A stretch of 64,000 nucleotides of DNA from assembly GCA_011523545.1 (NCBI GenBank), contig WTGN01000032.1, positions 1 through 64,000 of the forward strand. Reading direction: 5' to 3'. A program made the position numbers and the translations under genes. Origin of the DNA: Chloroflexota bacterium (GTDB lineage Bacteria > Chloroflexota > Anaerolineae > Aggregatilineales > Phototrophicaceae). Below the pieces are notes generated by a model. The model made no database searches. It had not been told where the DNA came from and worked only from the letters and a program-made list of their open reading frames with translations. Shown piece after piece: positions 9,945-19,097 of the stretch (positions within the stretch are counted from its first letter, which is position 1; each line of letters begins with the position of its first letter).

Positions 9945-10896
9945 AAACTGGCTGGCGCCGGACTGGGCGCGGCCCGGCCATCCGCTGCTCCAATACGAAT
10001 TGACCGGCTTTCGCCAGCCTGGGGCGCGGCGTGGCTTCCTGATGCAATTGCTGATTCTGTCAGTCCTGCTCGGGGGCGGCGGCGCGCTCTATGCGGCATT
10101 CAACATCGGCCCGGCGAGCGCCACAAACCTCAGCGGCCTCATCTGGCGCAGCCTCTATTATCCCGCATTGGCGCTGCAACTGCTCACGATGATCATGGCC
10201 CTGGCATTGGGGGCGGCCGCCGTCGGGGCGGAACGCAGCCGCAAGACCTGGGACCATCTGCGCGCAACTGAGTTTGGCGCCGGGTTGGCCCTGCGCGCGC
10301 GTTGGGCCGGCGTCCTTTATCGGCTGCGCGCGCCGCTTATCCTGATCCTCCTGACGCGTTTCATCTTCATCGCCGGCATGTTATTCGATCTGACCGCCTT
10401 CGGTGGCTATTACCCGGAGATGCTCGGCGCCCTGGCGACGCCGCCTCTGCCCGCTGGCCGCCTGGACCTGCTGCTCGTCGCCTTGACGGCGACGGTCGTC
10501 CTGTTGCTGCCGCCCGCGTCAATCGCCACCGCCGCCGCCTTTGGCATTCTGGTCTCGGTTGCCATCAAGGAGCGCATCTACGCCCTGGTCATCCAACTGC
10601 TTGTGATAAGCGCGCAGTTGCTGTTCGCCGCGGCCGGGGCGCTCGCCATCACGCAGACGCTTCAAAGCGATGTCTCGACGGTCAGCAATTGGCATAGCGC
10701 CTTATTCTTCGCCTATGCCGGCATTGGCGATTGGGGCATGCTGCTGGCCCAGCTCGGCAGCCTGGGCGAGATCTGGGCGCGCCTGCCCTTCGGCTGGACG
10801 ATAAGTCTCGGGCTCATGCTTCTGCTGCTGGGGCTGGGGCTGGCTGCGGACGGCATGATGTGGCTGGCCGCGCGTTTATCGGAGAGCCGCGGATAG
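9931..10896 (+). CDS. Polytopic membrane protein, ABC-2 permease-like
   Basis: This 321-residue integral membrane protein has about six to seven hydrophobic segments (roughly 35-55, 75-95, 125-145, 185-225, 235-260, 290-310). The short PALALQ/ERSRKTWDHLRAT loop resembles the cytoplasmic E-R-x-x-x-T-W-x-x-L element of ABC-2 type permeases. No ATPase gene is next to it. Its ATG lies inside the end of addA (14-bp overlap), so it is probably cotranslated with addA, although no functional link to DNA repair can be seen. The function is unknown. Confidence 0.85.
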   Translation: MIKLRNWLAPDWARPGHPLLQYELTGFRQPGARRGFLMQLLILSVLLGGGGALYAAFNIGPASATNLSGLIWRSLYYPALALQLLTMIMALALGAAAVGAERSRKTWDHLRATEFGAGLALRARWAGVLYRLRAPLILILLTRFIFIAGMLFDLTAFGGYYPEMLGALATPPLPAGRLDLLLVALTATVVLLLPPASIATAAAFGILVSVAIKERIYALVIQLLVISAQLLFAAAGALAITQTLQSDVSTVSNWHSALFFAYAGIGDWGMLLAQLGSLGEIWARLPFGWTISLGLMLLLLGLGLAADGMMWLAARLSESRG

Positions 10897-10918
10897 CGCC
10901 CTGCCGAACCAGGCCGCC

Positions 10919-11065
10919 TTAATCTTCTTGTTCCTTATCGGTCAAGAGAAACTTGCGGTAGTTGCCACTCTTTATGTCGTAGAGCAAGAATATACTCATT
11001 GCAACAGAGCCAACCAACAAGAGAATCAAGAAAGCGAATAGCAACGAAAGAAATACTGGATTCAT
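10919..11065 (-). CDS. 48-residue single-pass membrane miniprotein
   Basis: On the minus strand an ATG at 11065 opens a 48-codon frame ending in TAA at 10919. It encodes MNPVFLSLLFAFLILLL..., a hydrophobic helix (about residues 4-30), followed by a charged tail ending KEQED. The ATG overlaps the TGA of the upstream membrane gene as ATGA, a classic translational-coupling arrangement. Its size, topology and coupling suggest a genuine small subunit of a two-protein membrane complex. I recognise no family. Composition is AT-richer than the flanking genes, as in its partner. Confidence 0.6.
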   Translation of the reverse strand: MNPVFLSLLFAFLILLLVGSVAMSIFLLYDIKSGNYRKFLLTDKEQED

Positions 11066-11463
11066 GGCTCTGTATTCTCCGTGCGGCCCCGATATCGAAG
11101 ATAACCAATATACAATTGTAGTATAACAGTTACAAGCGCTACCGTCACTGTCAATATGCCCACAAGAGCAAACTTTATGACTGTATCGAATTCCATGTCG
11201 ATTACGTTCTTGTCAACATAGAGCAGAGTCAACAATACAATGCTGGCGATACCGAGCAGAATTAGCAGCAGCCGAATACAAAAGAATGTTAAAGGACGCG
11301 CTGACCGATCGATAGTCGCTCGAGAATAATCGATTCCCGTTGCAGTTACCAATCCCAATGAGATTAGTAACAACTCTATGCCGTTAAGTAGGTCAAACAG
11401 TGATACTTCGGCCAGTTGGAGCGTCGCTATAAGGATTCCGAGACCAATAGGCAAAAGCGGCAA
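11062..11463 (-). CDS. Small four-helix membrane protein, unknown
   Basis: This 133-residue protein has about four hydrophobic segments (roughly 3-20, 27-45, 60-82, 95-120) and a charged C-terminus (RTENTEP). The start given is TTG. The frame is open upstream to about 11533 without ATG or GTG, so the true start is uncertain and rare start codons are possible. The stop overlaps the start of the 48-residue gene (ATGA). The region is clearly more AT-rich than the genes around it, which may mean recent acquisition. No family is recognised. Confidence 0.62.
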   Translation of the reverse strand: MPLLPIGLGILIATLQLAEVSLFDLLNGIELLLISLGLVTATGIDYSRATIDRSARPLTFFCIRLLLILLGIASIVLLTLLYVDKNVIDMEFDTVIKFALVGILTVTVALVTVILQLYIGYLRYRGRTENTEP

Positions 11464-11600
11464 GAATATACTAAGGCAAACCCAAGTGATCAGATGAATA
11501 ATGAGATCGCTATAAGTTCGATCCCAGAATTGCTAGCCCTTTCAGTCCTCCGTCGAGTTTTTCCCCAAGCAACCGATGCGAGACGACGGCGGAAGGGTAC

Positions 11601-12719
11601 ATGACGGCACATAATATATCAAGCAAGAGAATGAAATGTCGAGCTTCTCGAATGTCTCAAAACAGCCCCGCCTACCAAAAACTGACAAGCCACCTGGGGC
11701 GTCTCTACGGCTGCGAGCTATTCGCCCGCGGCGGCATTGAGCATCCAGTAACGGTCTATTATCCAGCCGAGTCGCAGATATACGATGTGGACAGTCTGCT
11801 TGACCCCTGGCCGCCCCGCGCCGAAGAAACCGACTTTGCCTTCTACGATCACAGCTACTTGCAGAATCTGCAGAATAGCAAGCCCGGGCTGTACAACGGA
11901 CGCACTTTCACCATGCGACATATTCGCCGAAACCCGCTGAAGCTGCGCGGCGCAATCGGCAACTACTTTGACATGCTGGCGACCTGCGCCGCCCTGGAGC
12001 GCGAAATGCGCGACGCGGCTCTAGGCGGCTCATTGCGCGCGCCCTCGCGCACGGCTTATCACCGCTGGATCGCGCCGCAAAACTCGCTCCTGCGTGGCGA
12101 CCAACGCAGCGCCGCTATCGGCATCGGCACGCTCACCGTTTTCAATGATGGCGGGGTTTACAAAGCGATGCTTGCCCGGCGCTCGGCTTCGACCGCCTTT
12201 GACAACAACATGTTTCATGTGCTGCCGGCCATGATGTTCGGGCCGACGACGGCCGACTTTTCCAACCGGCGCGAGTGGAGCGTCAAACATCAGATCCTGC
12301 GCGAAGTGCTGGAGGAGCTCTTCGGCCTGCCAGAAGAAACGCGGCCAGTGCGCTGGGATTTCTTCTACGATCATCCGGCGCTGCGCTACCTCATGCACCT
12401 GCTGGAGGCGGGGCGCGCGCAGCTTTGCGCCACCGGCATCGTGCTCAATCTCTTGACGCTGCGCCCGGAAATCAGCGTCCTGCTCCTGATTCATGATCCG
12501 GCCTGGTATACCCGCGTCAGCGCCGAAGGCAGCGATATGCCCCTCGTCAGCGCCGACGAAACGCTTGATGGCAGCCAGGTCATGTCGCCGATTGCCAATG
12601 ACGAAGATTTCCTCGCCCGTTTTCCGCCCTATCTTCACCTGATGATGCCGGCCCAGGCGACAGCGACCTTGTGGCTGTGCATCGACCAGGCGCGCAGAGA
12701 GATCTGCCGGAGCGCGTGA
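11601..12719 (+). CDS. Hypothetical protein with Nudix-box-like segment
   Basis: This 372-residue soluble protein has no signal peptide. Around residues 225-245 it contains REVLEELFGL preceded by an E-x8 spacer. That is close to, but one residue out of register with, the Nudix box (G-x5-E-x7-R-E-U-x-E-E-x-G-U). The strand before it (AAIGIGTLTVFNDGG...MLARRS) also resembles a Nudix beta sheet. A ribosome site (GGAAGGG) sits just upstream of the ATG. Met18 is an alternative start. The function is not known, and a Nudix-related hydrolase or nucleotide-binding role is only a suggestion. Confidence 0.85.
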   Translation: MTAHNISSKRMKCRASRMSQNSPAYQKLTSHLGRLYGCELFARGGIEHPVTVYYPAESQIYDVDSLLDPWPPRAEETDFAFYDHSYLQNLQNSKPGLYNGRTFTMRHIRRNPLKLRGAIGNYFDMLATCAALEREMRDAALGGSLRAPSRTAYHRWIAPQNSLLRGDQRSAAIGIGTLTVFNDGGVYKAMLARRSASTAFDNNMFHVLPAMMFGPTTADFSNRREWSVKHQILREVLEELFGLPEETRPVRWDFFYDHPALRYLMHLLEAGRAQLCATGIVLNLLTLRPEISVLLLIHDPAWYTRVSAEGSDMPLVSADETLDGSQVMSPIANDEDFLARFPPYLHLMMPAQATATLWLCIDQARREICRSA

Positions 12720-12833
12720 TTGACACTTCCCGCCATGCCAAACGCGCCTTGCATGGGTTAGAATTGTCGCTCACAGATTAAGGAATGGCTGACCGCAAGC
12801 ATCAAGCAAGCGACTGAAGGAAAGGACGGAATC

Positions 12834-13295
12834 ATGCCAGCGACCGGGGACATGGCGCCCGAATTTGAATTACTGAATCAACGCGGCGAATCAGTAAAAC
12901 TCAGCGACTACCGTGGCCGGAAAGTCTTGCTCTTCGCCTATCCAAAAGCGGGCACATCGGGCTGCACGGTGCAGGCTTGCGGCTTCCGCGATAACTTCGC
13001 CCAGGTCGAAACCGCCGACGCGGTCGTGCTCGGCTTGAGCCCCGACGAGCCGGCCGCCCTGGCGAAATGGATCGAAGACGAAGGCCTGCAATATGACCTG
13101 CTGTCCGACCCGGAGCACCAGGTGCTGGAAGCCTGGAGCGCCTGGGGAGAGCGGTCGATGTACGGCAAGAAATACATGGGCGTGATTCGTTCGCACTGGA
13201 TCATCGGCGAAGATGGCAGCGTGCTTGACGAACAGCTGAACGTCAGCCCCAAGAAGAGCATCGAAAAAGCGCTCAAGTTTCTTGCGCGCGGCTGA
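12834..13295 (+). CDS. bcp: Peroxiredoxin, Bcp/PrxQ type
   Basis: This 153-residue thiol peroxidase reduces hydrogen peroxide and organic hydroperoxides using thioredoxin, by family knowledge. The signature is PKAGTSGCTVQACGFRD: the peroxidatic Cys44 is followed five residues later by the resolving Cys49, as in atypical PrxQ. GDMAPEFELLNQRGE at the N-terminus and SDPEHQVLEAW in the middle are also family typical. It is cytoplasmic. A paralogue with the same Cys spacing lies at 19098-19571. A ribosome site (GGAAAGGACGG) precedes the ATG. Confidence 0.95.
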   Translation: MPATGDMAPEFELLNQRGESVKLSDYRGRKVLLFAYPKAGTSGCTVQACGFRDNFAQVETADAVVLGLSPDEPAALAKWIEDEGLQYDLLSDPEHQVLEAWSAWGERSMYGKKYMGVIRSHWIIGEDGSVLDEQLNVSPKKSIEKALKFLARG

Positions 13296-13391
13296 CGCAG
13301 AAGGCGGCTTGGCAGGCGCGCCATCGCTTAGACGACGAGTCAAGCGCCTGCTTGTTCCTCAACACGATAATCGATGTCATGCTTGCCTGAA

Positions 13392-14876
13392 ATGAAAGCG
13401 CGCTTCTTCTGGGCGCTGATGGTCCTGGCGCTGTGTACAGCCTGTTCTGCCGCCGGATTGGCGAGGCAAGGCGCCGCCGACCCTCTGCCGTCCAGCGCTG
13501 ATATCGTCTATGTGACGCCGACGGCGCGGCGGACCTTGGTGCCTACGGCTGTCCGGCATCAGCCAACCGCGACCACCGTGGAAAGCGGTCAAGTGGAGAG
13601 CGCCGCGGACCCGGGCGCCAGCTGCGAGACTATCCTGGAAAAACTATATGCCGACGCCAGCGATCACTGCCTGGCGGGGCCAAGCGGCCATTTTTGCAGC
13701 GGCGGGCTTCCCCCAATTGCCGAGCCGCCAACCGACGCCTTCAATGCGGCTGGCGCTTTGGTGGAAGCGGCGCGCGTCGAGAGCCTGCGAAACCCGGCGC
13801 TGGCAGACCCGCTGGGTATGGGCATCGTCTGGCTGCGGCTGGAGGATAATCTACGGATCAACGCCCTGCTCATTGGGGACCTGCAAATCCGGCGCGCGGC
13901 ATCCCCCGCCGGAAACGCGGATAACTGGCGCGCATTCACGGTGGAAAGCGGCGTCATGACTTCTGATTGCGCTTCAGCGCCCGCCACCGGCGCCCTGGTA
14001 TTGCAGAGCTCCTACGGTCAAAGCGCGCGCTTGACCATCAACGGCGTAACCGCCGATATCAACGGCACGCTTATCGTCCAGACGCAGAGCGACAGAACCC
14101 AGTTCATCGTCATTGAAGGGCAAATCCGGCTGGGGGCATTTGGGCAATTCGCGGCGCTCAGCGTCGGGCAGCAGCTGGACCTGCGTTACCAGGCGGGCGA
14201 TTGGCGCCGAACCGTGCAAACGCCGGGAGCGCCGAAACTGCTGGATTACGAGCGGATCGAAAACCTGCCGGTGCGCCTGTTCGAGCGGCCGGTTCCGATA
14301 CCGCAGCCCGGTTACGCGCAGACGCAGGGTATGGTGAACATGCGCGCGGCGCCGGTCATCAGCGCGCGCCTGCTCTATCAAGTGCCGGCAGGCGAAACGA
14401 TGAGCGTGCTCGGCATCAGCAGCAATCGCGAATGGCTGCACATCCGCCTCGGCAATGGCGAGACCGGCTGGATGAGCGCTGAATTGCTGGCGCGCGCGCT
14501 GGGCGAAATCAGCCAGGTCTACGATCAGACACCGGAGCCGCCGCAGCGCTTTGGCGCCCATGCTAAGCTGGCGTCGGTCAACGTTCCCGCCGGCGGCAAT
14601 CTGCGTGAAGCGCCCGACACCGCCTTCCGCGTCAAGCGCACCCTGCCCTACGGCATGCAGACCGAATTGCTCGCGCGCAGTCCCTACAGTCCCTGGGTCA
14701 AAGTGAGCGCCGAGGGGATCACCGGCTGGATGGCCCTGTTCACGCTGGAAACCAAATCGGTGATCAGTTCGCTGCCGATTGACTACAGCGTGCCCCTGCC
14801 GCCGCGGGCCACGCCAACGCCGTCATTCAGCTACGGCGGCGGTCATGCCTATCCCAATCCTGACGGCGGCTATTAA
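13392..14876 (+). CDS. Lipoprotein with two SH3b domains
   Basis: The predicted envelope lipoprotein has a hydrophobic N-terminus ending in the lipobox ALCTACSAAG, which favours this ATG over the in-frame ATG at 13374. A Thr/Pro-rich stretch follows. The central part has strands including a FecR-like or coat-like segment (SARLTINGVTADINGTLIV...GQIRLGAFG). Two bacterial SH3 domains come next, MVNMRAAPVISARLL...GWMS (about 315-370) and GNLREAPD...GWMALFTLE (about 400-450), and the tail is Pro-rich. SH3b domains usually bind peptidoglycan or protein ligands. The stop overlaps the stop of the convergent membrane gene. Confidence 0.85.
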   Translation: MKARFFWALMVLALCTACSAAGLARQGAADPLPSSADIVYVTPTARRTLVPTAVRHQPTATTVESGQVESAADPGASCETILEKLYADASDHCLAGPSGHFCSGGLPPIAEPPTDAFNAAGALVEAARVESLRNPALADPLGMGIVWLRLEDNLRINALLIGDLQIRRAASPAGNADNWRAFTVESGVMTSDCASAPATGALVLQSSYGQSARLTINGVTADINGTLIVQTQSDRTQFIVIEGQIRLGAFGQFAALSVGQQLDLRYQAGDWRRTVQTPGAPKLLDYERIENLPVRLFERPVPIPQPGYAQTQGMVNMRAAPVISARLLYQVPAGETMSVLGISSNREWLHIRLGNGETGWMSAELLARALGEISQVYDQTPEPPQRFGAHAKLASVNVPAGGNLREAPDTAFRVKRTLPYGMQTELLARSPYSPWVKVSAEGITGWMALFTLETKSVISSLPIDYSVPLPPRATPTPSFSYGGGHAYPNPDGGY

Positions 14877-16777
14877 GGCGGAGAAGCTGTGACAGACGCT
14901 AGGAGAATCAGACTGAAGATCGCGAACGCTCCACCGAGCAAGATGCCATAAACAGACTCTATCGATAGTGGCGACGCGCTCCAATATGGTCGCTGGGTCG
15001 GCTGGGATTTGCGCAGGCGCCAGGTGGCGATGCCGGCAATAACGATCGCCAGCGCGGATATGGCAGCGGCAGCGTCGCGCACGGGGGTAGAACCCAGATA
15101 GACGCGCAAGCTGTATTCACCAGCCGGCAGCGCAACAGTGATCAGCCCAAGATGCGGCGACGGGCTGATCTCGAGCGGTCGCCCGTCCATCTCCGCCCGC
15201 CAGCCCAGCCAATAGAAATTGTAGATTTCGGCGTTGAAAGCTTCGTTCGATTTGATGTGCCATTCGAGGGCTTGCGGCGAATTGCGCGTCAAGTCGGCTT
15301 CCGCTTCAGTTGGCAGAGTCGAACGATTCAGCTTGTCTACCGGATAACCATCAGCGTAATCCGCCATCAAGAGCTGATTTGCCCGCGGCAGCGCTCTCAG
15401 ATTCACATCGCGAGGGAGAAACTCGTGGTAGGCTGTTGTGCTGGAGTTTCGGGCAGAATGTAGCGCAGATACGGATTCACCAGGGTTCACGTTGACTTTA
15501 TTGAGCGGGTTGAGCAAGGGTATGACCAAGGCTATCGGCAGGGAGACAGCCAGCCCGACGAGACCGATCTGCCCTCGCGCGCCCAGTTGCGACAGCCACA
15601 AGCCATTCAAGCTCGCGACAATTGCCAGGCTAGCGGCGATTGGTCCCAGAAGCCGCCATGGGAATAGCAGATATTGCAATGGGCTCAGCGTTTCCCAAAC
15701 CCCCCAAGAACGGGGATGGATGAGCAGCAGCAGCGCAACCGCCAGCGGAGCAAAGAAGGTGATGCCCAGGAAGGTTTGCGGATGCCGCGAACGATAGCCG
15801 CGTAGATATAGCCAGGCTCCAAAGACCAAACCCGTCAGCGCGAGGACATACTGCGCAACACCCAGACTCGGCTTGTCGCTTGGCAGCGGGCTGCCGAATT
15901 CATTCTGTGCCCAGGGCAGACCCAGCAATCTATCGGCGTAGAGAAAGAAGTGGCTAAAATGCTGAAAGGACGATGTATCCAGCCGCACCGAATCACTTTC
16001 CAAGAAGACCGGCAGCCAGAATGAAGCGGCCGCAAAGAAGCCCAGCGCCATAGCCAGCAATGCCCAGGCAGAATCGCGCCAATCTAGACCGCTTGATTCG
16101 CGGTTCAGGCGCTGAATCGCTGTCTCATAGATAATCCAAGCCAAAGTGATGCCTGGCAAGAGCAGCCCCATCAGGTTATGCGCGTTGACCAGCGCGACTT
16201 GCAGCAGAACAAGCATCAGGAAATTGAGCGGCGTCGGCTTATCGCGCAGAGTGTCCGCACGCCAAAGCACTAGCGGGAACAGGGCAAAGGACAAAAACTC
16301 GGGATAAGCGGCGCGCCAATATAGATCGGAGTACATGAGGTAAGGGCTGTAGACGTATACCAAGCCGGCAATCACCGCGCCGAGCCGCCCGCTGCGCCGC
16401 TTGCAAAACAGATACATGCCTCCACTGCAAGCGAACAGGCACAGCGCCACCAGCCAGAGCAGAGAATCGGCTGCTGACAAATTAAGAATGGCATGCAGCA
16501 GGCTGGTCAGGTAATAGGTGAGTTTGGCGTAAAAATGGAATACTGGCGATCCGTATCCCCAGTAGAAGCCCTCCCCCCAAGATGGAAAAAATAGGCCCTG
16601 CCGCCAACTGCGGTTCATCTCAGCGGCGCGATAGACGTGATGATGCACATCATAACCGCGTGGCAAGCTGGAATTGGAAAGCCAGGGGATGACGACAAAA
16701 AGGGTCAACAGCAGGGTAAGAATCAGACCGGGATCAACCCGACTCTGAAATTTGGCAACGGCGAGGGGTTTCATACG
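14873..16777 (-). CDS. Large polytopic membrane protein, PTPS-related (GT-C-like)
   Basis: The 634-residue form from Met at 16777 has more than ten predicted transmembrane helices. An N-terminal extracytoplasmic loop (GYDVHHHVYRAAEM...) and a WGEGFYWGYGSPVF motif are typical of the membrane family annotated as 6-pyruvoyl-tetrahydropterin synthase-related (PF10131). That family resembles GT-C glycosyltransferases and YfhO. An extracytoplasmic C-terminal beta domain (EWHIKSNEAFNAEIYNFYW...LPAGEYSLRVYL) and a last helix follow. It probably acts in cell-surface glycan or lipid glycosylation (inference). A longer start at 16840 exists, but its extra 21 residues look non-conserved. It runs convergently with the lipoprotein gene. 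Confidence 0.85.
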   Translation of the reverse strand, partial: RMKPLAVAKFQSRVDPGLILTLLLTLFVVIPWLSNSSLPRGYDVHHHVYRAAEMNRSWRQGLFFPSWGEGFYWGYGSPVFHFYAKLTYYLTSLLHAILNLSAADSLLWLVALCLFACSGGMYLFCKRRSGRLGAVIAGLVYVYSPYLMYSDLYWRAAYPEFLSFALFPLVLWRADTLRDKPTPLNFLMLVLLQVALVNAHNLMGLLLPGITLAWIIYETAIQRLNRESSGLDWRDSAWALLAMALGFFAAASFWLPVFLESDSVRLDTSSFQHFSHFFLYADRLLGLPWAQNEFGSPLPSDKPSLGVAQYVLALTGLVFGAWLYLRGYRSRHPQTFLGITFFAPLAVALLLLIHPRSWGVWETLSPLQYLLFPWRLLGPIAASLAIVASLNGLWLSQLGARGQIGLVGLAVSLPIALVIPLLNPLNKVNVNPGESVSALHSARNSSTTAYHEFLPRDVNLRALPRANQLLMADYADGYPVDKLNRSTLPTEAEADLTRNSPQALEWHIKSNEAFNAEIYNFYWLGWRAEMDGRPLEISPSPHLGLITVALPAGEYSLRVYLGSTPVRDAAAAISALAIVIAGIATWRLRKSQPTQRPYWSASPLSIESVYGILLGGAFAIFSLILLASVTASPP

Positions 16778-16955
16778 AAGCCTATCAACAGAGGGCGCCC
16801 CAAGTAGGGTTTGGATTCCGGTACTTTGGCGCGTAAACATACAGCGTTGCCCAACTTAAGTAAATATGTGAAATTGAGAAATTTGACGAGCACACCTGGC
16901 AGATCCTCAGCACCAGCGAAATGCCGAGTTGTCTGTTCTAATGTATCTTTAAGAA

Positions 16956-16961
16956 TATACT
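16956..16961 (+). promoter_or_regulatory. Possible -10 element upstream of Atg22-like gene
   Basis: TATACT occurs 27 bp before the ATG of the transporter in an AT-rich intergenic stretch. No good -35 hexamer is found at 16-18 bp, so support is weak. Confidence 0.3.
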
Positions 16962-16987
16962 GACCACTCAGTTGAAAGCACAGTGCC

Positions 16988-19018
16988 ATGGCGCAGAATC
17001 GAAACGTCGACCAAGCCGGCTACAAGCGGCGCATTAACGCCTGGGCGATGTACGACTGGGCGAATTCGGCCTTCGCCACCACCATTCTCGCCAGCCTGCT
17101 GCCGATCTATTACAGCACGGTTGCCGGCAGCACCTTGCCCAGCGAAGCGACCGCAACCGCCTACTGGTCCTTGACCATCAGCTTTTCGCTCTTCGTTTTG
17201 GCCATCGCCTCGCCCATTCTCGGCACCATTTCTGATGTCATGCGCGGCAAGAAACGCTTGCTAGCGATTTGCATCGGCCTCGGCGTCATTGGCACGGGCT
17301 TGCTGATTTTCGTCAGCACTGGCGATTGGCTGTTGGCGTCGCTCTTTTTCGTCCTGGGGCGGATCGGCTTCGGTGGCTCGATCATCTTCTACGACGCCCT
17401 GCTGCCTCATGTCGCGCGGGCAGAAGATCGCGACTGGGTCTCGACGCGCGGTTATGCCCTGGGTTATCTGGGCGGCGGCATCCTGCTCGCCATCAATGTC
17501 GCCACGTTCCTCTTCATCCCGGACAGCGTCTTTGAACACGCCGGCATTCGCCTCTCTTTCCTGAGCGTCGCCATTTGGTGGCTGCTGTTCTCATTGCCGC
17601 TGCTGCGTCATGTGCCGGAGCCGCCATCGGTGACCGCGACGCTGAAGCAAGGCGAATCGGTGCTCGGCGTCAGTTTGCGGCGGCTGCTGGAAACCTTCCG
17701 CAACGTCAAGAAGTACCGCGAGCTGTTTAAGTACTTGGTCGCCTTTCTGATCTACAACGACGCCATCGGCACGATCATCGCCCTGGCGGCGATCTACGGC
17801 GCCGAGCTGGGCTTCGGGCTGGAAGAGCTGGTGCTGGCGATCCTGATGGTGCAATTCGCCGGCATCCCCTTCGCCATCATTTTCGGCCGCCTGCCCGCCC
17901 GGGGCGACAGCCGCGCGCCCTTCTATCTGGCCTTCATCCTCATCAACGCGATTGTTCTGCCCGTGCTGGGCATAAGCCTGGCCAACACTTTGCCGGCCGA
18001 TGTCAGCGGCATTGAACCCCCGCCCTACCAAACCATAGACGAATTCGTCGGCGAGGGCGACTACGATGTTGGCGCGGTCGCGCTCACGCCGGCGGGCGAT
18101 TGGCGGGAAGTCCTTGTCCCAGGCGAGGAGCTGGTCGGCGAAGGCTTGATGGGGCAGTTGACCGCGCTGCTGACTGGCCGTCCGGATGATCTGCTCTATC
18201 TCGAAACGGACGCGGCTGACGGCGCTCTGGCTTTCGCCTATCATGGCCAAGACCTGGAGCTGACCTATCGCCTGTCGCCGGATGGCGGCGTTGTCGGCTT
18301 CAATCTGGATGGCGCAACGTTGACGGCTGAAGACGGCGCGCCCTTGACGATCGACAGCTACAGCGAGACCGCTCGCTATGGCGAAACGGCGACAATCGAC
18401 ATCTCTGAAGCGGGGCAGCACCGGCTGGAAATCATCAATATCTCGGCTGACGCGCCTGGCACGGTCATCGCCTTGTCTCAGGTGGAAGTGCTGCCGGCAG
18501 CCCGTCAAAACAGCTTGCCGACAATCATCCTTATCATCATTGCCTTCGAAGCCCTGGCCTTTGCGCTGGCGCTGCTGCTGCGTTCGCAATTCCTAAGCCT
18601 GGTGAACTGGCTCGATACGCGGCGCAGCATCCTCCTGTCCCTTTTCGTCTACTGCATCGTCGCCTGTTGGGGTTTCTTCCTCAACTCCACCGTGGAATTC
18701 TGGATGCTGGCAGTGATGGTGGCGATGGTGCAAGGCGGCAGCCAAGCCCTCAGCCGCAGCCTCTACGCCAGCCTGTGCCCGAAATCGAAGAGCGGCGAGT
18801 TCTTCGGCTTCTACAGCATCATGGAGAAATTCGCCTCCATTCTCGGGCCGCTGATTGTCGCCATCGTCGGCATCACCTTGGGCAGCAGCCGCCCCGCCAT
18901 GCTCTTGCTGATCCTGCTCTTCGTCGCCGGCGGTTTTCTGCTCAGCCGCGTGGACATCGTCGAGGGCCAGCGCGTCGCCCGCGAGGAAGATGCCGAACAC
19001 GGGTTAGGCGGTCATTGA
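16988..19018 (+). CDS. Atg22/UMF1-family MFS transporter with large extracytoplasmic insert
   Basis: The N-terminal half matches the Atg22-like (UMF1) branch of the major facilitator superfamily: INAWAMYDWANSAFATTI, SPILGTISDVMRGKK and GGSIIFYDALLPHVA. The C-terminal half (QGGSQALSRSLYASLCPKSK, GEFFGFYSIMEKFASILGP) is equally typical. Usual members are about 420-470 residues, whereas this one is 676. The excess is a hydrophilic, beta-rich, acidic insert at about residues 333-507 between two membrane helices, with a jelly-roll-like pattern. Substrates are unknown; amino-acid efflux is the guess from fungal relatives. Codon use in the insert is like the rest of the gene, so a frameshift artefact is unlikely. 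Confidence 0.9.
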   Translation: MAQNRNVDQAGYKRRINAWAMYDWANSAFATTILASLLPIYYSTVAGSTLPSEATATAYWSLTISFSLFVLAIASPILGTISDVMRGKKRLLAICIGLGVIGTGLLIFVSTGDWLLASLFFVLGRIGFGGSIIFYDALLPHVARAEDRDWVSTRGYALGYLGGGILLAINVATFLFIPDSVFEHAGIRLSFLSVAIWWLLFSLPLLRHVPEPPSVTATLKQGESVLGVSLRRLLETFRNVKKYRELFKYLVAFLIYNDAIGTIIALAAIYGAELGFGLEELVLAILMVQFAGIPFAIIFGRLPARGDSRAPFYLAFILINAIVLPVLGISLANTLPADVSGIEPPPYQTIDEFVGEGDYDVGAVALTPAGDWREVLVPGEELVGEGLMGQLTALLTGRPDDLLYLETDAADGALAFAYHGQDLELTYRLSPDGGVVGFNLDGATLTAEDGAPLTIDSYSETARYGETATIDISEAGQHRLEIINISADAPGTVIALSQVEVLPAARQNSLPTIILIIIAFEALAFALALLLRSQFLSLVNWLDTRRSILLSLFVYCIVACWGFFLNSTVEFWMLAVMVAMVQGGSQALSRSLYASLCPKSKSGEFFGFYSIMEKFASILGPLIVAIVGITLGSSRPAMLLLILLFVAGGFLLSRVDIVEGQRVAREEDAEHGLGGH

Positions 19019-19097
19019 GGCTGTCTGTGGGTCCAATTGACCTCTCGCAGCATGTTATACTGATGTTGCAGGCAAAGTCAGCATTTGGAAGGGAAGC

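Noticed and set aside
11416-11604. Plus-strand frame of 62 codons before the Nudix-like gene
   Set aside because: It overlaps the minus-strand membrane gene and has a low-complexity Arg/Lys composition. The ATGA overlap at its end is probably chance, though it cannot be fully excluded.
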